A stretch of 64,000 nt of DNA from Nocardia sp. CDC159 (GTDB lineage Bacteria; Actinomycetota; Actinomycetes; Mycobacteriales; Mycobacteriaceae), in assembly GCF_023740735.1 (NCBI RefSeq), contig NZ_JAMRXH010000004.1, positions 248,001-312,000 of the forward strand, read 5' to 3'. This document shows, piece by piece, positions 33,114-42,514 of the stretch. The position numbers and the translations under genes are program-made. The stretch's first letter is position 1, and the number at the start of each line of letters is the position of its first letter. The notes beneath the pieces are model-generated. The model saw nothing but the letters and a program-made list of their open reading frames with translations. It did not search any database and was not told the DNA's origin.

Positions 33114-34529
33114 TCAGTTGTAGGACTTCGCCACGCCGTCGAGCAGGTGTTCCAGGGTGTCGTAGGCGGGGGTCTCGACGACGTCGATGAGTCGGTCCGC
33201 GACCGGGGCTCGGTGTTCGCTCGCGACCCGGGCGAACTGGGCCGGATCGTCGGTGCGGAAACCGTGCCGGGCCGCGAGGGACTGGAGTTCGGGGTCGGTG
33301 GACAGCAGCCTGCCGATGCGGTCGCCCTCGGGGGTGAGCGGGACCAGGGTGTGCCGGGACAGCACGGTCGGGGAGGGGTAGAGCAGCGTCATCTCGGGCT
33401 TGATTCGGTGCTGCACGACCGCCTCGACGTACTGGGATTCGTAGATCATCACCAGCGGGGTGGGGCCCATGCCCGCCGAGAGATACTGGTCGAACGGTCC
33501 CTCGCTGGAATTGTCCGAAAAGCCTTGGCCGACGAAGAGTTTCGCGATCTTCTGCACCGCGAACTCCTCGGCCCTCGGGCCGCGGACGATGGTGTTGTCG
33601 TTGGCCACGTAGCTCGCGATGGCCAGATACATGGCCGCGGAGTTGGAGGTGCGCGGGTCGGTGGTGGAAACCAGGATGTTCTTGCGCACCGGGTAGACGG
33701 TGTTGCCGGGTAGCTGATCCCACTGCACACCGGTGGCGATCAGGTCCAGATAGCGGTTCATGTCGAAGCTCGGGACGGGGCCCGGCCGGACGACACCCGC
33801 GGCGGTGAGCAGATCGGCGATCGGTTTGAATGTCGCGATCGCCATCGGGGAGGAGAAGGGCGTGTATTTGGCGGTGAGATTGCGCTGGCGCAGAATGCGT
33901 TCGGCCGCCGGGGCGCTGGACGGGAAGGCGAAATCGTACTTGCCCAGATCCACCGAGGTGGCAATCTGCCGGGAACCGGCCGGATCGACCTCGACGCGAA
34001 TTCCCTTGTGCGCCAGCGCCCGCACCACCTCGGGATCGCTGAAGAAGGCGTGCTTCTCCGACCCGACCACGCCGCGCAGAACCGTCGGCGCGGCGGAAGG
34101 GGGAGTCGGTTCACCCCCGGTCGCGCCGAGGGCGATCGCGATGACGGCCACCACGACGACCGCGGCGAGGGGAACGGCCACTTTGCGCGCGGACCACGGC
34201 GAGGCGGCGTAACCTCGAATGCGCGAACGCAGCCGCTCCGCGAATTCGGAGGTGGTCGGGCTTTCGACCGCAACCGGTTGTGGCGCAGCGGTTTCCGCGA
34301 AGACGGTCGCGTCGACCTCGAGATGCCGCCGGACGATCCGCTCCACCAGAATCGGAACGAAGTCGCGCACCGAATGCCCCTCGAAGCGACCCAGCGCCGA
34401 TACCACGGCATCCTCGATCTGCCCCGGGGAATACTCGTCCCCGTAGTCGGCGGTGAGGCGGTCGATCAACTCGCGCAGGGCTTTTTCCTCGCGCGCCATT
34501 TTGTCTTCTCGGGTGGCATGTTTGCCCAC
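33114..34529 (-). CDS. membrane-anchored solute-binding-like protein with cytoplasmic helical domain
   Basis: A 471-residue protein in three parts. First is a cytoplasmic N-terminal three-helix-bundle-type domain (about 11-70: EEKALRELIDRLTADYG to ERIVRRHL). A single membrane segment follows at about 117-136. Last is an extracytoplasmic domain like the SBP_bac_11 binding domain, with GSEKHAFFSDPEVV, AGSRQIA and YDFAFPSSAPAAERI. VWA-coupled relatives exist, but there is no VWA here. GTG 34529 has GAGGAG six bases upstream; ATG 34499 is the alternative. No permease or ATPase genes are adjacent, so a sensing or scaffold role is as likely as transport. Confidence 0.72.
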   Translation of the reverse strand: MGKHATREDKMAREEKALRELIDRLTADYGDEYSPGQIEDAVVSALGRFEGHSVRDFVPILVERIVRRHLEVDATVFAETAAPQPVAVESPTTSEFAERLRSRIRGYAASPWSARKVAVPLAAVVVVAVIAIALGATGGEPTPPSAAPTVLRGVVGSEKHAFFSDPEVVRALAHKGIRVEVDPAGSRQIATSVDLGKYDFAFPSSAPAAERILRQRNLTAKYTPFSSPMAIATFKPIADLLTAAGVVRPGPVPSFDMNRYLDLIATGVQWDQLPGNTVYPVRKNILVSTTDPRTSNSAAMYLAIASYVANDNTIVRGPRAEEFAVQKIAKLFVGQGFSDNSSEGPFDQYLSAGMGPTPLVMIYESQYVEAVVQHRIKPEMTLLYPSPTVLSRHTLVPLTPEGDRIGRLLSTDPELQSLAARHGFRTDDPAQFARVASEHRAPVADRLIDVVETPAYDTLEHLLDGVAKSYN

Positions 34530-34731
34530 GCCAAGCTCCTCGGCAATGCATTGGGATCGGCGGCGTCGTCCACGCGCCGCGCCAACATTACGACACGCCC
34601 CGGGATATCCCAAGTTAGGTAATCGGTTACGTAAGGCAAATCGCGAAAACGGCTGAATCGGAAAGATTCCGGTAACCGAGCGTATTTCGAGAGTTCACGC
34701 CATATGCACCCTCGAATTCATTTGTCACGAA

Positions 34732-35013
34732 GTGATCATGCGGCGTGGCGTCGCGCGGACGGTCGCCAACGACTACACCGGGGTGATGAACGGCGATCCG
34801 TACCACATCATGGTCGCCTCCATATACGCCTTCGGTGCAACGGATTTCGATGCGCACCGGGCGCTGGAACCGATGACGAGGGGTGCGGTCGTACCCGGAA
34901 AGAATCGGGGGGTCACGAGGAGCATCCGGGGCTGGCCGAGTATCTCGCGTGCGGCTAGGTACCGGGCGCGGCGGCGCACACCGGGCGGCGCACTGGATTA
35001 CGCGCTCTCCGAC
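34732..35013 (+). pseudogene. decayed fragment of a GH92 alpha-mannosidase
   Basis: One frame reads YTGVMNGDPYHIMVASIYAF then GATDFDAHRALEPMTRGAV. A second frame continues HEEHPGLAEYLACG, stops at TAG 34956-34958, and reads on as VPGAAAHT. The first frame then resumes ALDYALSD (34990-35013). These blocks occur in this order in GH92 glycosidases (MNGDxYHIMVA, ERPGLxxYLxxGYVP, LEYALSDF). At least two frameshifts and one nonsense codon, plus loss of both ends, mark it as a relic. It occupies most of the 554-base stretch between two minus-strand genes. Confidence 0.7.
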
Positions 35014-35083
35014 ACCCCGGATCCGGACTGGGGCAGCGCAGCCGAGGACGCCCCGCCCTCGTTCGGCTCCGGCGGCCGGTCGG

Positions 35084-35827
35084 TCAGGTGAGGACGAGCA
35101 ACTCCGTCGAGGACGCGATCTCCACCCGCAGCCCCGCCTGCTCGGCCACCTTCGCCAGCTCGCGCATGGTGGTCGGCTCGGAACGGGTCAGGACCAGGGC
35201 GCGGGCGAGCAGGCCCTTGTGGTGTTTGTTGAAGTGGCTGACGACCGTGCGGGTGCCGTCGGGGCGTTCAGTGAGGACGGTGGCGGTGATCGCGCCCGGG
35301 ATGCGACCGAGTTGCTGATAGGTGCCCGAGCGCAGATCGACGACCAGTCGACCGGCGGTCTCCTCGCGCAGCGCCGGGACCAGGACGGGCTTCCAGATCG
35401 AGGACAGGGTCGGCAGGCCGGGCAGCTTCGAGCCGCCCGAGAGCCGATAGGCCGGAATCGGATCGGCCGCGCGCACCACACCGAACAGGGCCGAGCCGAT
35501 GGCCAGGCGTTCGAAGGCCCGGTCCCGCTGTGTCTTGGTGAACGAGGTGGCGGCCAGTGCGTCGTAGAGCACACCGGTGTAGCGGGTCAGGGCCGGGCGG
35601 GTGGGGGAGGTGCGCAGGGCGGCGTTGCGGGCGATCTCCGCGTCGGCCCCCTTGCCCAGACCCAGGGCGCCGCGCGCGGCCGCCGCGTCGCCCGCCAGCG
35701 CGATGAGCTCGGTGATCAGCTTGTCGCGCACGGCGGTGAGCTGCGGCAGCGACAGGGCGTCCAGATCCAGCGGGCCCAGTTCGCCGCCATCGGACTTGGT
35801 TTCGGAGGGAGGCAGGATCACCAGCAC
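35084..35827 (-). CDS. yaaA: YaaA-family peroxide-stress protein
   Basis: A 247-residue member of the YaaA/DUF328 family, which limits free iron and DNA damage under peroxide stress in E. coli. It shows LPPSETKSDGG at the N-terminus, RYTGVLYDALAA, FGVVRAADPIPAYRLSGG and the C-terminal HFNKHHKGLLAR. GTG 35827 has a TACCGT exactly 8 bases upstream (35841-35836 on the minus strand), so it is probably leaderless. It is divergent from proS. Confidence 0.9.
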   Translation of the reverse strand: MLVILPPSETKSDGGELGPLDLDALSLPQLTAVRDKLITELIALAGDAAAARGALGLGKGADAEIARNAALRTSPTRPALTRYTGVLYDALAATSFTKTQRDRAFERLAIGSALFGVVRAADPIPAYRLSGGSKLPGLPTLSSIWKPVLVPALREETAGRLVVDLRSGTYQQLGRIPGAITATVLTERPDGTRTVVSHFNKHHKGLLARALVLTRSEPTTMRELAKVAEQAGLRVEIASSTELLVLT

Positions 35828-35916
35828 GAGCCGATACGGTACCGGCGCGAACGGTTGAGGCTGGGAGGCAGGAGCCGAATTGGCTGATGCCTTTCGGACA
35901 TCGCCGGAGCACGGGC

Positions 35917-35922
35917 TACGCT
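35917..35922 (+). promoter_or_regulatory. candidate -10 element for leaderless proS
   Basis: TACGCT is followed by 8 bases and then the GTG of proS at 35931. No Shine-Dalgarno is present in between. The matching element for yaaA lies on the other strand about 80 bases away. Confidence 0.42.
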
Positions 35923-35930
35923 GTGCATCC

Positions 35931-37685
35931 GTGATCACCCGTCTCTCCCACCTGTTCCTGCGCACCCTGCGTGACGATCCCGCCGACGCCGAGGTGCCCA
36001 GCCACAAGCTTCTGGTCCGCGCCGGATACGTCCGCCGCGTCGCGCCGGGTGTGTACTCGTGGCTGCCGCTGGGTCTGCGCGTGCTGCGCAAGATCGAGGA
36101 TGTGGTGCGCGCGGAGATGAACGCGATCGGCGCCCAGGAGATCTCGCTGCCCGCGCTGCTGCCGCGGGAACCGTATGAGACCACCAAGCGCTGGACCGAG
36201 TACGGCGACAGCCTGTTCCGGCTGCAGGACCGCAAGAAGGGCGACTACCTGCTCGGGCCGACGCACGAGGAGCTGTTCGCGCTCACGGTGAAGGGTGAGT
36301 ACAACTCCTACAAGGATCTGCCGGTCATCCTCTATCAGATCCAGACCAAATACCGCGACGAGGAGCGGCCGCGCGCGGGCATCCTGCGCGGGCGGGAATT
36401 CGTCATGAAGGACTCGTACTCGTTCGATCTGGACGAGGACGGGCTGAAGAACAGCTACAACGCCCACCGCGAGGCGTACCGGAAGATCTTCGACCGGCTC
36501 GGGGTGCGGTATGTGATCGTCTCGGCCACCTCGGGCGCCATGGGCGGCAGCGCCTCGGAGGAGTTCCTGGCCGACAGCCCGGTGGGCGAGGACACCTATG
36601 TGATCTGCCGGGAGTCCGGCTATGCCGCGAATGTGGAGGCCGTGGTCACGCCCGCGCCGCCGGAGATTCCGATCGAGGGGCAGCCCGCGGCGCAGGTGTA
36701 CGACACTCCCGACACCCCGACCATCGCCACGCTGGTCGAGTGGGCCAATACCGCGGTGGCCGAGCGGTTCGGGCGGCCGATCACCGCGGCCGACACGCTC
36801 AAGAACGTGATGGTCAAGCTGCACCACCCCGACGGCAAGACCGAGATCGTCGGCATCGGCGTGCCCGGCGATCGCGAGGTGGACGACAAGCGGCTCGGCG
36901 CGGCGGTGGAACCGGCCGAGGTGGAGTTGCTCACCGAGGAGGACTTCCGGGCCAATCCGTTCCTGGTCAAGGGTTACATCGGCCCGAAGGCGCTGCAGGA
37001 CAACGGCATTCGGTATCTGGTCGATCCCCGCGTGGTGAACGGAACCTCGTGGATCACCGGGGCCGACGCGCCCGGCAAGCATGTGGTCGGCCTGGTCGCC
37101 GGTCGGGACTTCACCCCCGACGGGACGATCGAGGCCGCCGAGGTCCGCGACGGCGATCCCTCGCCCGACGGCCGCGGCGTGCTGCACGCCGCGCGCGGCA
37201 TCGAAATCGGGCACATCTTCCAGCTCGGCTACAAGTACACCGACGCGTTCGAGGTCGATGTGCTCGGCGAGAACGGCAAGCCGGTGCGGTTGATCATGGG
37301 CTCCTACGGCATCGGCGTATCCCGCATGGTGGCGGTGCTGGCCGAACAGCAGCACGACGACAAGGGGCTGCGCTGGCCCAGGGAGGTCGCGCCGTTCGAC
37401 GTGCACGTGGTCATCGCCAACAAGGACGAGGCGGCGCGCGCGGGCGCGGAACAGGTTGCGGCCGAACTGGATTCCTCCGGTCTCGAGGTCCTGCTCGACG
37501 ACCGCACCGCCTCGCCCGGGGTGAAGTTCAAGGACGCCGAACTGCTGGGCATGCCGCTGATCCTCGTGGTCGGCCGCGGCTGGGCCGAGGGCAAGGTGGA
37601 GCTGCGTGACCGCTTCGCCGGGACCAGCGAGGAGATCCCCGCCGCGGAGGCCGTGCGAACCGTCCTCGCCCGCGTCCGCGGCTGA
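35931..37685 (+). CDS. proS: prolyl-tRNA synthetase, bacterial type
   Basis: A 584-residue class II aminoacyl-tRNA synthetase that charges tRNA-Pro. Class II motif 2 is in [20 protein letters not shown] and motif 3 in [15 protein letters not shown] YbaK-type editing insertion lies at about 220-390 ([20 protein letters not shown]), and the anticodon-binding domain is at the end. The length matches mycobacterial ProS (about 582). GTG is chosen over longer in-frame starts because [16 protein letters not shown] is the family N-terminus and a -10 element lies 8 bases upstream. Confidence 0.96.
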   Translation: MITRLSHLFLRTLRDDPADAEVPSHKLLVRAGYVRRVAPGVYSWLPLGLRVLRKIEDVVRAEMNAIGAQEISLPALLPREPYETTKRWTEYGDSLFRLQDRKKGDYLLGPTHEELFALTVKGEYNSYKDLPVILYQIQTKYRDEERPRAGILRGREFVMKDSYSFDLDEDGLKNSYNAHREAYRKIFDRLGVRYVIVSATSGAMGGSASEEFLADSPVGEDTYVICRESGYAANVEAVVTPAPPEIPIEGQPAAQVYDTPDTPTIATLVEWANTAVAERFGRPITAADTLKNVMVKLHHPDGKTEIVGIGVPGDREVDDKRLGAAVEPAEVELLTEEDFRANPFLVKGYIGPKALQDNGIRYLVDPRVVNGTSWITGADAPGKHVVGLVAGRDFTPDGTIEAAEVRDGDPSPDGRGVLHAARGIEIGHIFQLGYKYTDAFEVDVLGENGKPVRLIMGSYGIGVSRMVAVLAEQQHDDKGLRWPREVAPFDVHVVIANKDEAARAGAEQVAAELDSSGLEVLLDDRTASPGVKFKDAELLGMPLILVVGRGWAEGKVELRDRFAGTSEEIPAAEAVRTVLARVRG

Positions 37686-37732
37686 GCCCCGTTCGATTTG
37701 CGGACCGATCACGAATCCGGTTATCTCGGAAC

Positions 37733-38152
37733 GTGATCAAGCCCACCCTGGGTCTGCTGGTCGTGGTCGCCGGATTGACGGGATGCTCCTACGGCCCCGA
37801 CAATCCGTCGACCGCGCAGGCCATCGCCGCCGTCCCGAGCACGACCACCACCCCCGTCAGCGACGGCGACCGAGCGTTCCTGAGCTCGCTGGGCGTCAAG
37901 GGCGGCGGCCTGGCCAGACTCGCCATCACCTCCCCGTACGGCGCGATCAGCACCGGCCACAACCTCGCCGAGGAATTCGAGCGCCTGGTGAATACGGGAA
38001 TGGCCCCCGCCCAGGCCTTTCCGGCGTTGGTGGACAATTTCGTCCACGGCGACGGTTTCGATCAGGATTCGATGACGGCCGCGGAGGTGGCAGATCTGGT
38101 GCGGCTCGCCGTTGGCATCTACAAGCCGCAGTATTCGATCGATGTGAGCTGA
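37733..38152 (+). CDS. DUF732-like secreted lipoprotein
   Basis: A 139-residue protein with a signal peptide ending in the lipobox LTGC (Cys about residue 18), so it is lipid-anchored outside the membrane. A Ser/Thr/Pro linker leads to a small helical domain with DRAFLSSLGVKGGG and a later VADLVRLAVGIYKPQY, as in the mycobacterial DUF732 family of unknown role. It lies 47 bases after proS. Confidence 0.75.
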   Translation: MIKPTLGLLVVVAGLTGCSYGPDNPSTAQAIAAVPSTTTTPVSDGDRAFLSSLGVKGGGLARLAITSPYGAISTGHNLAEEFERLVNTGMAPAQAFPALVDNFVHGDGFDQDSMTAAEVADLVRLAVGIYKPQYSIDVS

Positions 38153-38265
38153 ATTCGAGCACTTTTCGGCGTGTCTCTTGCGGCGCGCCGATTGTGGAAT
38201 GCGTTGGTGGAGTTGGGCATTCGACCGTGAAGCACTCGTCGTCACCTCGGCGTACCGTGCCATGT

Positions 38266-39162
38266 ATGCCTGGTCACCAGCACGAAAGTTTGGTCGAACT
38301 GTTTCGGCCCCAGCCGATGCTCGCGGCCTGGTATTTACGGCATGTGTTCGGCGAGCCGATTCCCGATTCCGATCGTGCACACACCGAGTCTTGCGATTTC
38401 ACGGACGTCGGCCCGAAGGAGTTCCGGGGCGACGGCGCGTTCGCGTTGTACGACCCGGTCGGTCGTGCGCAGGCCGGAATCTGTGTAGAAATCCAACGCG
38501 GGAAGGACGATGCGCGCCATTGGAAGTGGCCGGTCTATCTGGCCACGCTTCGCGCGCGGCTGCAATGCCCAACTTATCTATTGGTCGTAGCTCCGGACCG
38601 GGATGTCGCCGCCTGGTGCCGAAGACCGATTGCTCTCGGCCACCCGGGCCTCGTACTCCATCCGTTGGTCCTCGGGCCGGACCGCATTCCCGCCATCACC
38701 GACCTTGCCGAGGCCATTGCCGCGCCGGAGCAAGCGGTCTTGTCGGCGCTCGCCCACGGTGACGGCCCGGCCGGTGAGTTCGTGCTGGCGGCCACCCTCG
38801 TCGCGCTCCGCAAAACCGAGGGTGAGCTGGGAAGAATGTACTATGACATGGTCGCGTCCGCTCTGTCCGGCGAGGCCAAGCGCCGTTGGGAGGAGCTTAT
38901 GAAGACTTACGAGTACCAGAGCGAGTTCGCTCGGCGTTACGTCGCCGAGGGCAGGGCCGAGGGGAAGGCCGAGGGGAAGGCCGAGGGCGAGGCACAGGCA
39001 TTGTTGCTGGTGCTGGAGGCCCGCGGTGTTCCCGTGACCGAGAACGCCCGCCGCCGCATCACCACCTGTAGCGACTTGGATCAGCTCGGACGGTGGCTAC
39101 GCCGCGCGGCCACCGTCGATACAGCGGAGGAGCTGTTCGACGAGACCGAAGCAGCCGGTTGA
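38266..39162 (+). CDS. Rpn-like PD-(D/E)XK nuclease-family protein
   Basis: A 298-residue protein. A restriction-like core is suggested by Asp56 (FRGDGAF) and Glu75-x-Gln77 (ICVEIQRGK), the D...ExQ pattern of the RpnA/transposase_31 group. The C-terminal part carries the run RAEGKAEGKAEGEAQ, made by a 12-base direct repeat at about 38956-38991, then a helical tail, also typical of Rpn-like proteins. ATG 38266 is taken because the family opens just after it. Rpn proteins promote recA-independent recombination; the role here is inferred. Confidence 0.65.
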   Translation: MPGHQHESLVELFRPQPMLAAWYLRHVFGEPIPDSDRAHTESCDFTDVGPKEFRGDGAFALYDPVGRAQAGICVEIQRGKDDARHWKWPVYLATLRARLQCPTYLLVVAPDRDVAAWCRRPIALGHPGLVLHPLVLGPDRIPAITDLAEAIAAPEQAVLSALAHGDGPAGEFVLAATLVALRKTEGELGRMYYDMVASALSGEAKRRWEELMKTYEYQSEFARRYVAEGRAEGKAEGKAEGEAQALLLVLEARGVPVTENARRRITTCSDLDQLGRWLRRAATVDTAEELFDETEAAG

Positions 39163-39180
39163 CGGGAATGCGGCGCCGAC

Positions 39181-39612
39181 TCACCCCTTCCCCGGAAACG
39201 CCGCCGTCGCCGGGTTCGTCCCGAGAATCGATTGCCAAGTCGCAAGGCGTACAGCCGATTCGGTAAGGGACTCGATGCCGGTGCGGCGGAGTTCGGGGGT
39301 GGTGGCGCGTTCGACCACCGCGCGCCAGGCCGCGGTGGTGTCGGATTCGACGGCCACCGCGAGTCTGGCGGCGGGGATGGGGTCGTTGACCGGGAAGGGT
39401 GGGGTGTAGGCGGCGGCGGGGCTGGGGAGGGGGGCGCCGAGGGATTTCAGGGCGTCGATGGTGGCGTCTCGGCGGGCGCGGTGGGCCGCCAGGTACTCGG
39501 CGACGATCCTGGTGCGTTCGGGGGAGGCGTAGGCGGCTATGACGCCGTAGGAGTAGACGGCGGCGTATTCGGCGGACAGGGCCTCGGCGAGGGCTTGGTG
39601 GTCGTTGTTCAT
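39181..39612 (-). CDS. ferritin-like DUF4439 protein
   Basis: A 143-residue four-helix protein matching DUF4439 (Rv2844 type). It opens DHQALAEALSAEYAAVYSYG, has RRDATIDAL and ends in an ESAVRLATWQSILG helix. Ferritin-like Glu and His residues are present, but a di-metal site is not certain. Its ATG overlaps the stop of the lipoprotein gene by 4 bases. The pair keeps its place between proS and rimP, as in mycobacteria. Confidence 0.85.
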   Translation of the reverse strand: MNNDHQALAEALSAEYAAVYSYGVIAAYASPERTRIVAEYLAAHRARRDATIDALKSLGAPLPSPAAAYTPPFPVNDPIPAARLAVAVESDTTAAWRAVVERATTPELRRTGIESLTESAVRLATWQSILGTNPATAAFPGKG

Positions 39613-40154
39613 GCGAGCAGGACTCCCGCGTGGGTGGCGCAGCAGGCGCTGATCGAGGCGAGCAGGCCCGCCCGGTAGCCGGACAGGGTGGCGGCGAGGT
39701 CGGCGGCCGAGCGCTGGGAGCGGGTGAGCTGGTCGCGCAGGGCGGCCAGCGTCGGCGGGGGTGCGAGTGCGGGTGGTTCGGCCACCGGCGGGGTGCCGGA
39801 CCTCGGCTTGGTGCCGTCGCCGTATACGCCCAGGGCGCGGTCGATTTCGGCGCGCAGGGCGTCGGCGTGCTCGGTGCGCTGGTTGGCGATCAGGGTGAGC
39901 GCGGCGGTCCGCTGGGGGGCCACGGCGGCCGCGGCCCGGGCCCACACCGCGTCGGTGCGGGCCGATTGTTCCTGTGCCAGAAGGATATCCGGTTCCGGGG
40001 GCGCTTCCTGCGAGCAGGCCGCCGCGCTCAGGGCGCCGGCCGCCAGCACGCTCCCGCCCGCGATCCGCAGCATGGATCGGCGGTTCAGGGACGGCGGAGA
40101 GACTGCGACAGCGCCCGGCCGTGGCGGCGGGTCGACGATATGGGTGCGCGGCAC
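39609..40154 (-). CDS. Tat-type lipoprotein upstream of the DUF4439 gene
   Basis: A 181-residue exported protein. A twin-arginine RRSML motif precedes a hydrophobic stretch ending in SAAACS, so a Tat-exported lipoprotein is likely. The mature part is helical, with an Ala/Pro-rich middle and a C-terminal LTRSQRSAADLAATLSGYRAG. GTG 40154 is chosen so that the signal region lies within normal reach; an ATG at 40253 would add 33 residues. It is translationally coupled to the DUF4439 gene. Confidence 0.72.
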   Translation of the reverse strand: MPRTHIVDPPPRPGAVAVSPPSLNRRSMLRIAGGSVLAAGALSAAACSQEAPPEPDILLAQEQSARTDAVWARAAAAVAPQRTAALTLIANQRTEHADALRAEIDRALGVYGDGTKPRSGTPPVAEPPALAPPPTLAALRDQLTRSQRSAADLAATLSGYRAGLLASISACCATHAGVLLA

Positions 40155-40280
40155 GCCTACATCGTGCCAGGGATTGTGGCGAGACAATCCGCCGAGCCCA
40201 CTCGACACGCTGTGAACTGCCCCTTCGACTGTCGAGAAGCCGTGAACCCCCATGGGAAACTGGAGCAGGTTGGCTGGTCC

Positions 40281-40306
40281 TTTACACTCTTCGGGCGCGT
40301 TACGCT
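40281..40306 (+). promoter_or_regulatory. candidate promoter of the rimP-nusA-infB operon
   Basis: TTTACA (40281-40286) and TACGCT (40301-40306) form a -35/-10 pair with a short 14-base spacer. The predicted start leaves a leader of about 98 bases before the rimP ATG. The region lies between the divergent lipoprotein gene and rimP. Confidence 0.4.
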
Positions 40307-40411
40307 AGACCTTCGGCGGAGTATTCCGTCGAGCCCGCGCGCCGACTGGGTCCGACCAGGACCTATACCGACAACTCCACCTCGCCACAACTGAACCAGG
40401 AGCCGCCCCAT

Positions 40412-41038
40412 ATGCCGATGCCGACCGAGGAAAGGGTGAGCCAGCTTGTTGCTGAGCTCGTCGAGCGCCGAGGATTCGACCTCGAGGGCGTGGCGATAAC
40501 GGCTGCCGGGCGGTCGCAGGCGCGCGTGCAGGTCGTGGTGGACAGCGATTCCGGGGTGGACCTGGACGAGATCGCGGAGCTGAGTTCGGAAGTCTCCCAG
40601 GCGTTCGACGACGCCGGTGATTTCGGCGAGACCGCATATCTGCTCGAGGTCACCACGCCGGGAATCGACCGGCCGTTGACCGCGCCCCGGCATTGGCGCC
40701 GCGCCCGCGGCCGCAAGGTGCGCGTCGAATTACGCCCCGGAGCGTCCGCCCCGGAAAACAGTGACCGTTTCGAGGCCAGGGTGGGGGTCGCCACCGACAC
40801 CGAGGTCGCGCTCGTGCTCGGCGGCAAACGAAAACCCCACCGCGTCACCGTGCCTCTCGCCGATATCGAAAAGGCCGTCGTCCAGGTGGAATTCTCCCCA
40901 CCCGGCGCGGCGGAGATGGAGCTCGCCGGGGGAGTCGCCCCCGGCCGCCCGGAGCCCGGCGCCGGGGAGTCCGTGGACGTCACAGATGGAGAAACACAGG
41001 AACCAGTAGCCGCGTCGACCGAAGGGATCGTGGAATGA
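40412..41038 (+). CDS. rimP: ribosome maturation factor RimP
   Basis: A 208-residue factor for 30S subunit assembly. It shows [21 protein letters not shown] and [18 protein letters not shown], the central RimP signature, followed by an SH3-like C-terminal domain. The last 45 residues are a Pro/Gly/Glu-rich extension common in actinobacteria. AGGAG precedes ATG 40412. The stop overlaps the nusA start by 4 bases (ATGA). First gene of the conserved operon. Confidence 0.93.
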   Translation: MPMPTEERVSQLVAELVERRGFDLEGVAITAAGRSQARVQVVVDSDSGVDLDEIAELSSEVSQAFDDAGDFGETAYLLEVTTPGIDRPLTAPRHWRRARGRKVRVELRPGASAPENSDRFEARVGVATDTEVALVLGGKRKPHRVTVPLADIEKAVVQVEFSPPGAAEMELAGGVAPGRPEPGAGESVDVTDGETQEPVAASTEGIVE

Positions 41039-42063
41039 ACATCGAAATCGAAGCCCTGCGTGCGATAGTCGCCGACAAGGGGATCTCGATGGAGACGGTG
41101 ATCTCCGCGATCGAGTCCGCGCTGCTGACCGCCTATCGGCACACCGAGGGCCATCAGCCCAACGCGCGCATCGACATCAACCAGAAGACCGGCGTGGTGC
41201 GGGTGATGGCCCGCGAACTCGACGCCGACGGCAACGTGATCTCCGAATGGGACGACACCCCGGAGGGTTTCGGCCGCATCGCGGCCACCACCGCCCGCCA
41301 GGTCGTGCTGCAGCGGCTGCGCGATGCGGAGAACGAGAAGTCCTTCGGCGAATTCTCCACGCACGAGGGCGATATCGTCGGCGGCGTCGTGCAGCGCGAC
41401 GCCCGCATGAACGCCCGCGGCACGGTCGTGGTGCGCATCGGTAGCGAGGCGCACGGCGCGGAGGGACTCATCCCGCCCGCCGAGCAGGTGCCCGGGGAGA
41501 GTTACGAGCACGGCGACCGGATCAAGTGTTACGTCGTGGGCGTCTCGCGCGGCCCGCGCGGTCCGCAGATCACGCTCTCGCGCACACATCCGAATCTGGT
41601 GCGCCGCCTGTTCGCGCTCGAGGTGCCCGAAATCGCCGACGGCTCGGTCGAAATCGTCGCGGTGGCCCGGGAGGCCGGACATCGCTCCAAGATCGCCGTG
41701 CGGACGAATGTGCCGGGCGTGAACGCCAAGGGCGCGTGCATCGGGCCCATGGGCCAGCGCGTGCGCAACGTGATGAGCGAGCTGGCGGGCGAGAAGATCG
41801 ACATCATCGACTACGCCGACGATCCGGCCACCTTCGTCGGGAATGCCCTGAGCCCCTCGAAGGTTGTCTCGGTGACGATCGTGGATCCGGAGGCGCGCGC
41901 GGCGCGCGTGGTGGTCCCCGACTTCCAGCTCTCCCTGGCCATCGGCAAGGAAGGTCAGAACGCACGGCTCGCGGCGCGGCTGACCGGCTGGCGCATCGAC
42001 ATCCGTTCCGACGCGGCCCCCGATGTAGCGGGTTCGATGCGGACCGAGGCGCATAGGGGTTAG
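41035..42063 (+). CDS. nusA: transcription termination/antitermination factor NusA
   Basis: A 342-residue protein binding RNA polymerase and RNA. It has the N-terminal domain ([17 protein letters not shown]), an S1 domain at about 110-185 ([13 protein letters not shown]) and two KH domains ([21 protein letters not shown]; then [19 protein letters not shown]). It lacks the acidic C-terminal repeats of E. coli NusA, as is usual for actinobacteria. Coupled to rimP by a 4-base overlap. Confidence 0.96.
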   Translation: MNIEIEALRAIVADKGISMETVISAIESALLTAYRHTEGHQPNARIDINQKTGVVRVMARELDADGNVISEWDDTPEGFGRIAATTARQVVLQRLRDAENEKSFGEFSTHEGDIVGGVVQRDARMNARGTVVVRIGSEAHGAEGLIPPAEQVPGESYEHGDRIKCYVVGVSRGPRGPQITLSRTHPNLVRRLFALEVPEIADGSVEIVAVAREAGHRSKIAVRTNVPGVNAKGACIGPMGQRVRNVMSELAGEKIDIIDYADDPATFVGNALSPSKVVSVTIVDPEARAARVVVPDFQLSLAIGKEGQNARLAARLTGWRIDIRSDAAPDVAGSMRTEAHRG

Positions 42064-42187
42064 CGCGCCGGGAAAACCTGCCGGGAGGCCGGTTTGTGCT
42101 GGTAGAAAACGGCTCGCCCCCCGCGCGAGGTGGCGGCAGGATGACATGTTGGTAACTAACAAGAGGGCTGGATGCGGAGATCGGGAC

Positions 42188-42514
42188 ATGGCAGCGGTAG
42201 AGTGGTGTCAGGCTCAGCGCGAGTCTTCGACCTCTCCGCGCTCCGGACCCGTTCGGACGTGCGTCGGATGTCGGAAACGCGAGCTGGCCGCCGATCTGTT
42301 GCGGGTCGTGGCGCTGTCGTCGCAAGACGGTGTTGCGGTCGTTCCCGATCCGCGGCACAGACTGCCCGGAAGGGGTGCCTGGTTGCACCCCTCTTCGGTC
42401 TGTCTGAGCGCGGCAGTTCGGCGCCGAGCGTTCGGCAGAGCGCTAAGAGTGTCCGGAAAACTGGATATCTCAGCCCTGGAGCACTACGTGGAGAACAGGC
42501 ACGAGCACTCATGA
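42188..42514 (+). CDS. ylxR: YlxR family RNA-binding protein (DUF448)
   Basis: A 108-residue basic protein between nusA and infB. The signature VRTCVGCRKRELAADLLRVV is followed by RLPGRGAWLHPSSVCLSAAVRRRAF, the YlxR fold. YlxR has been linked to transcriptional or RNase P control in Bacillus. ATG 42188 with GGAGATCGGG just upstream is chosen; an ATG at 42146 is in frame but less supported. Confidence 0.87.
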   Translation: MAAVEWCQAQRESSTSPRSGPVRTCVGCRKRELAADLLRVVALSSQDGVAVVPDPRHRLPGRGAWLHPSSVCLSAAVRRRAFGRALRVSGKLDISALEHYVENRHEHS

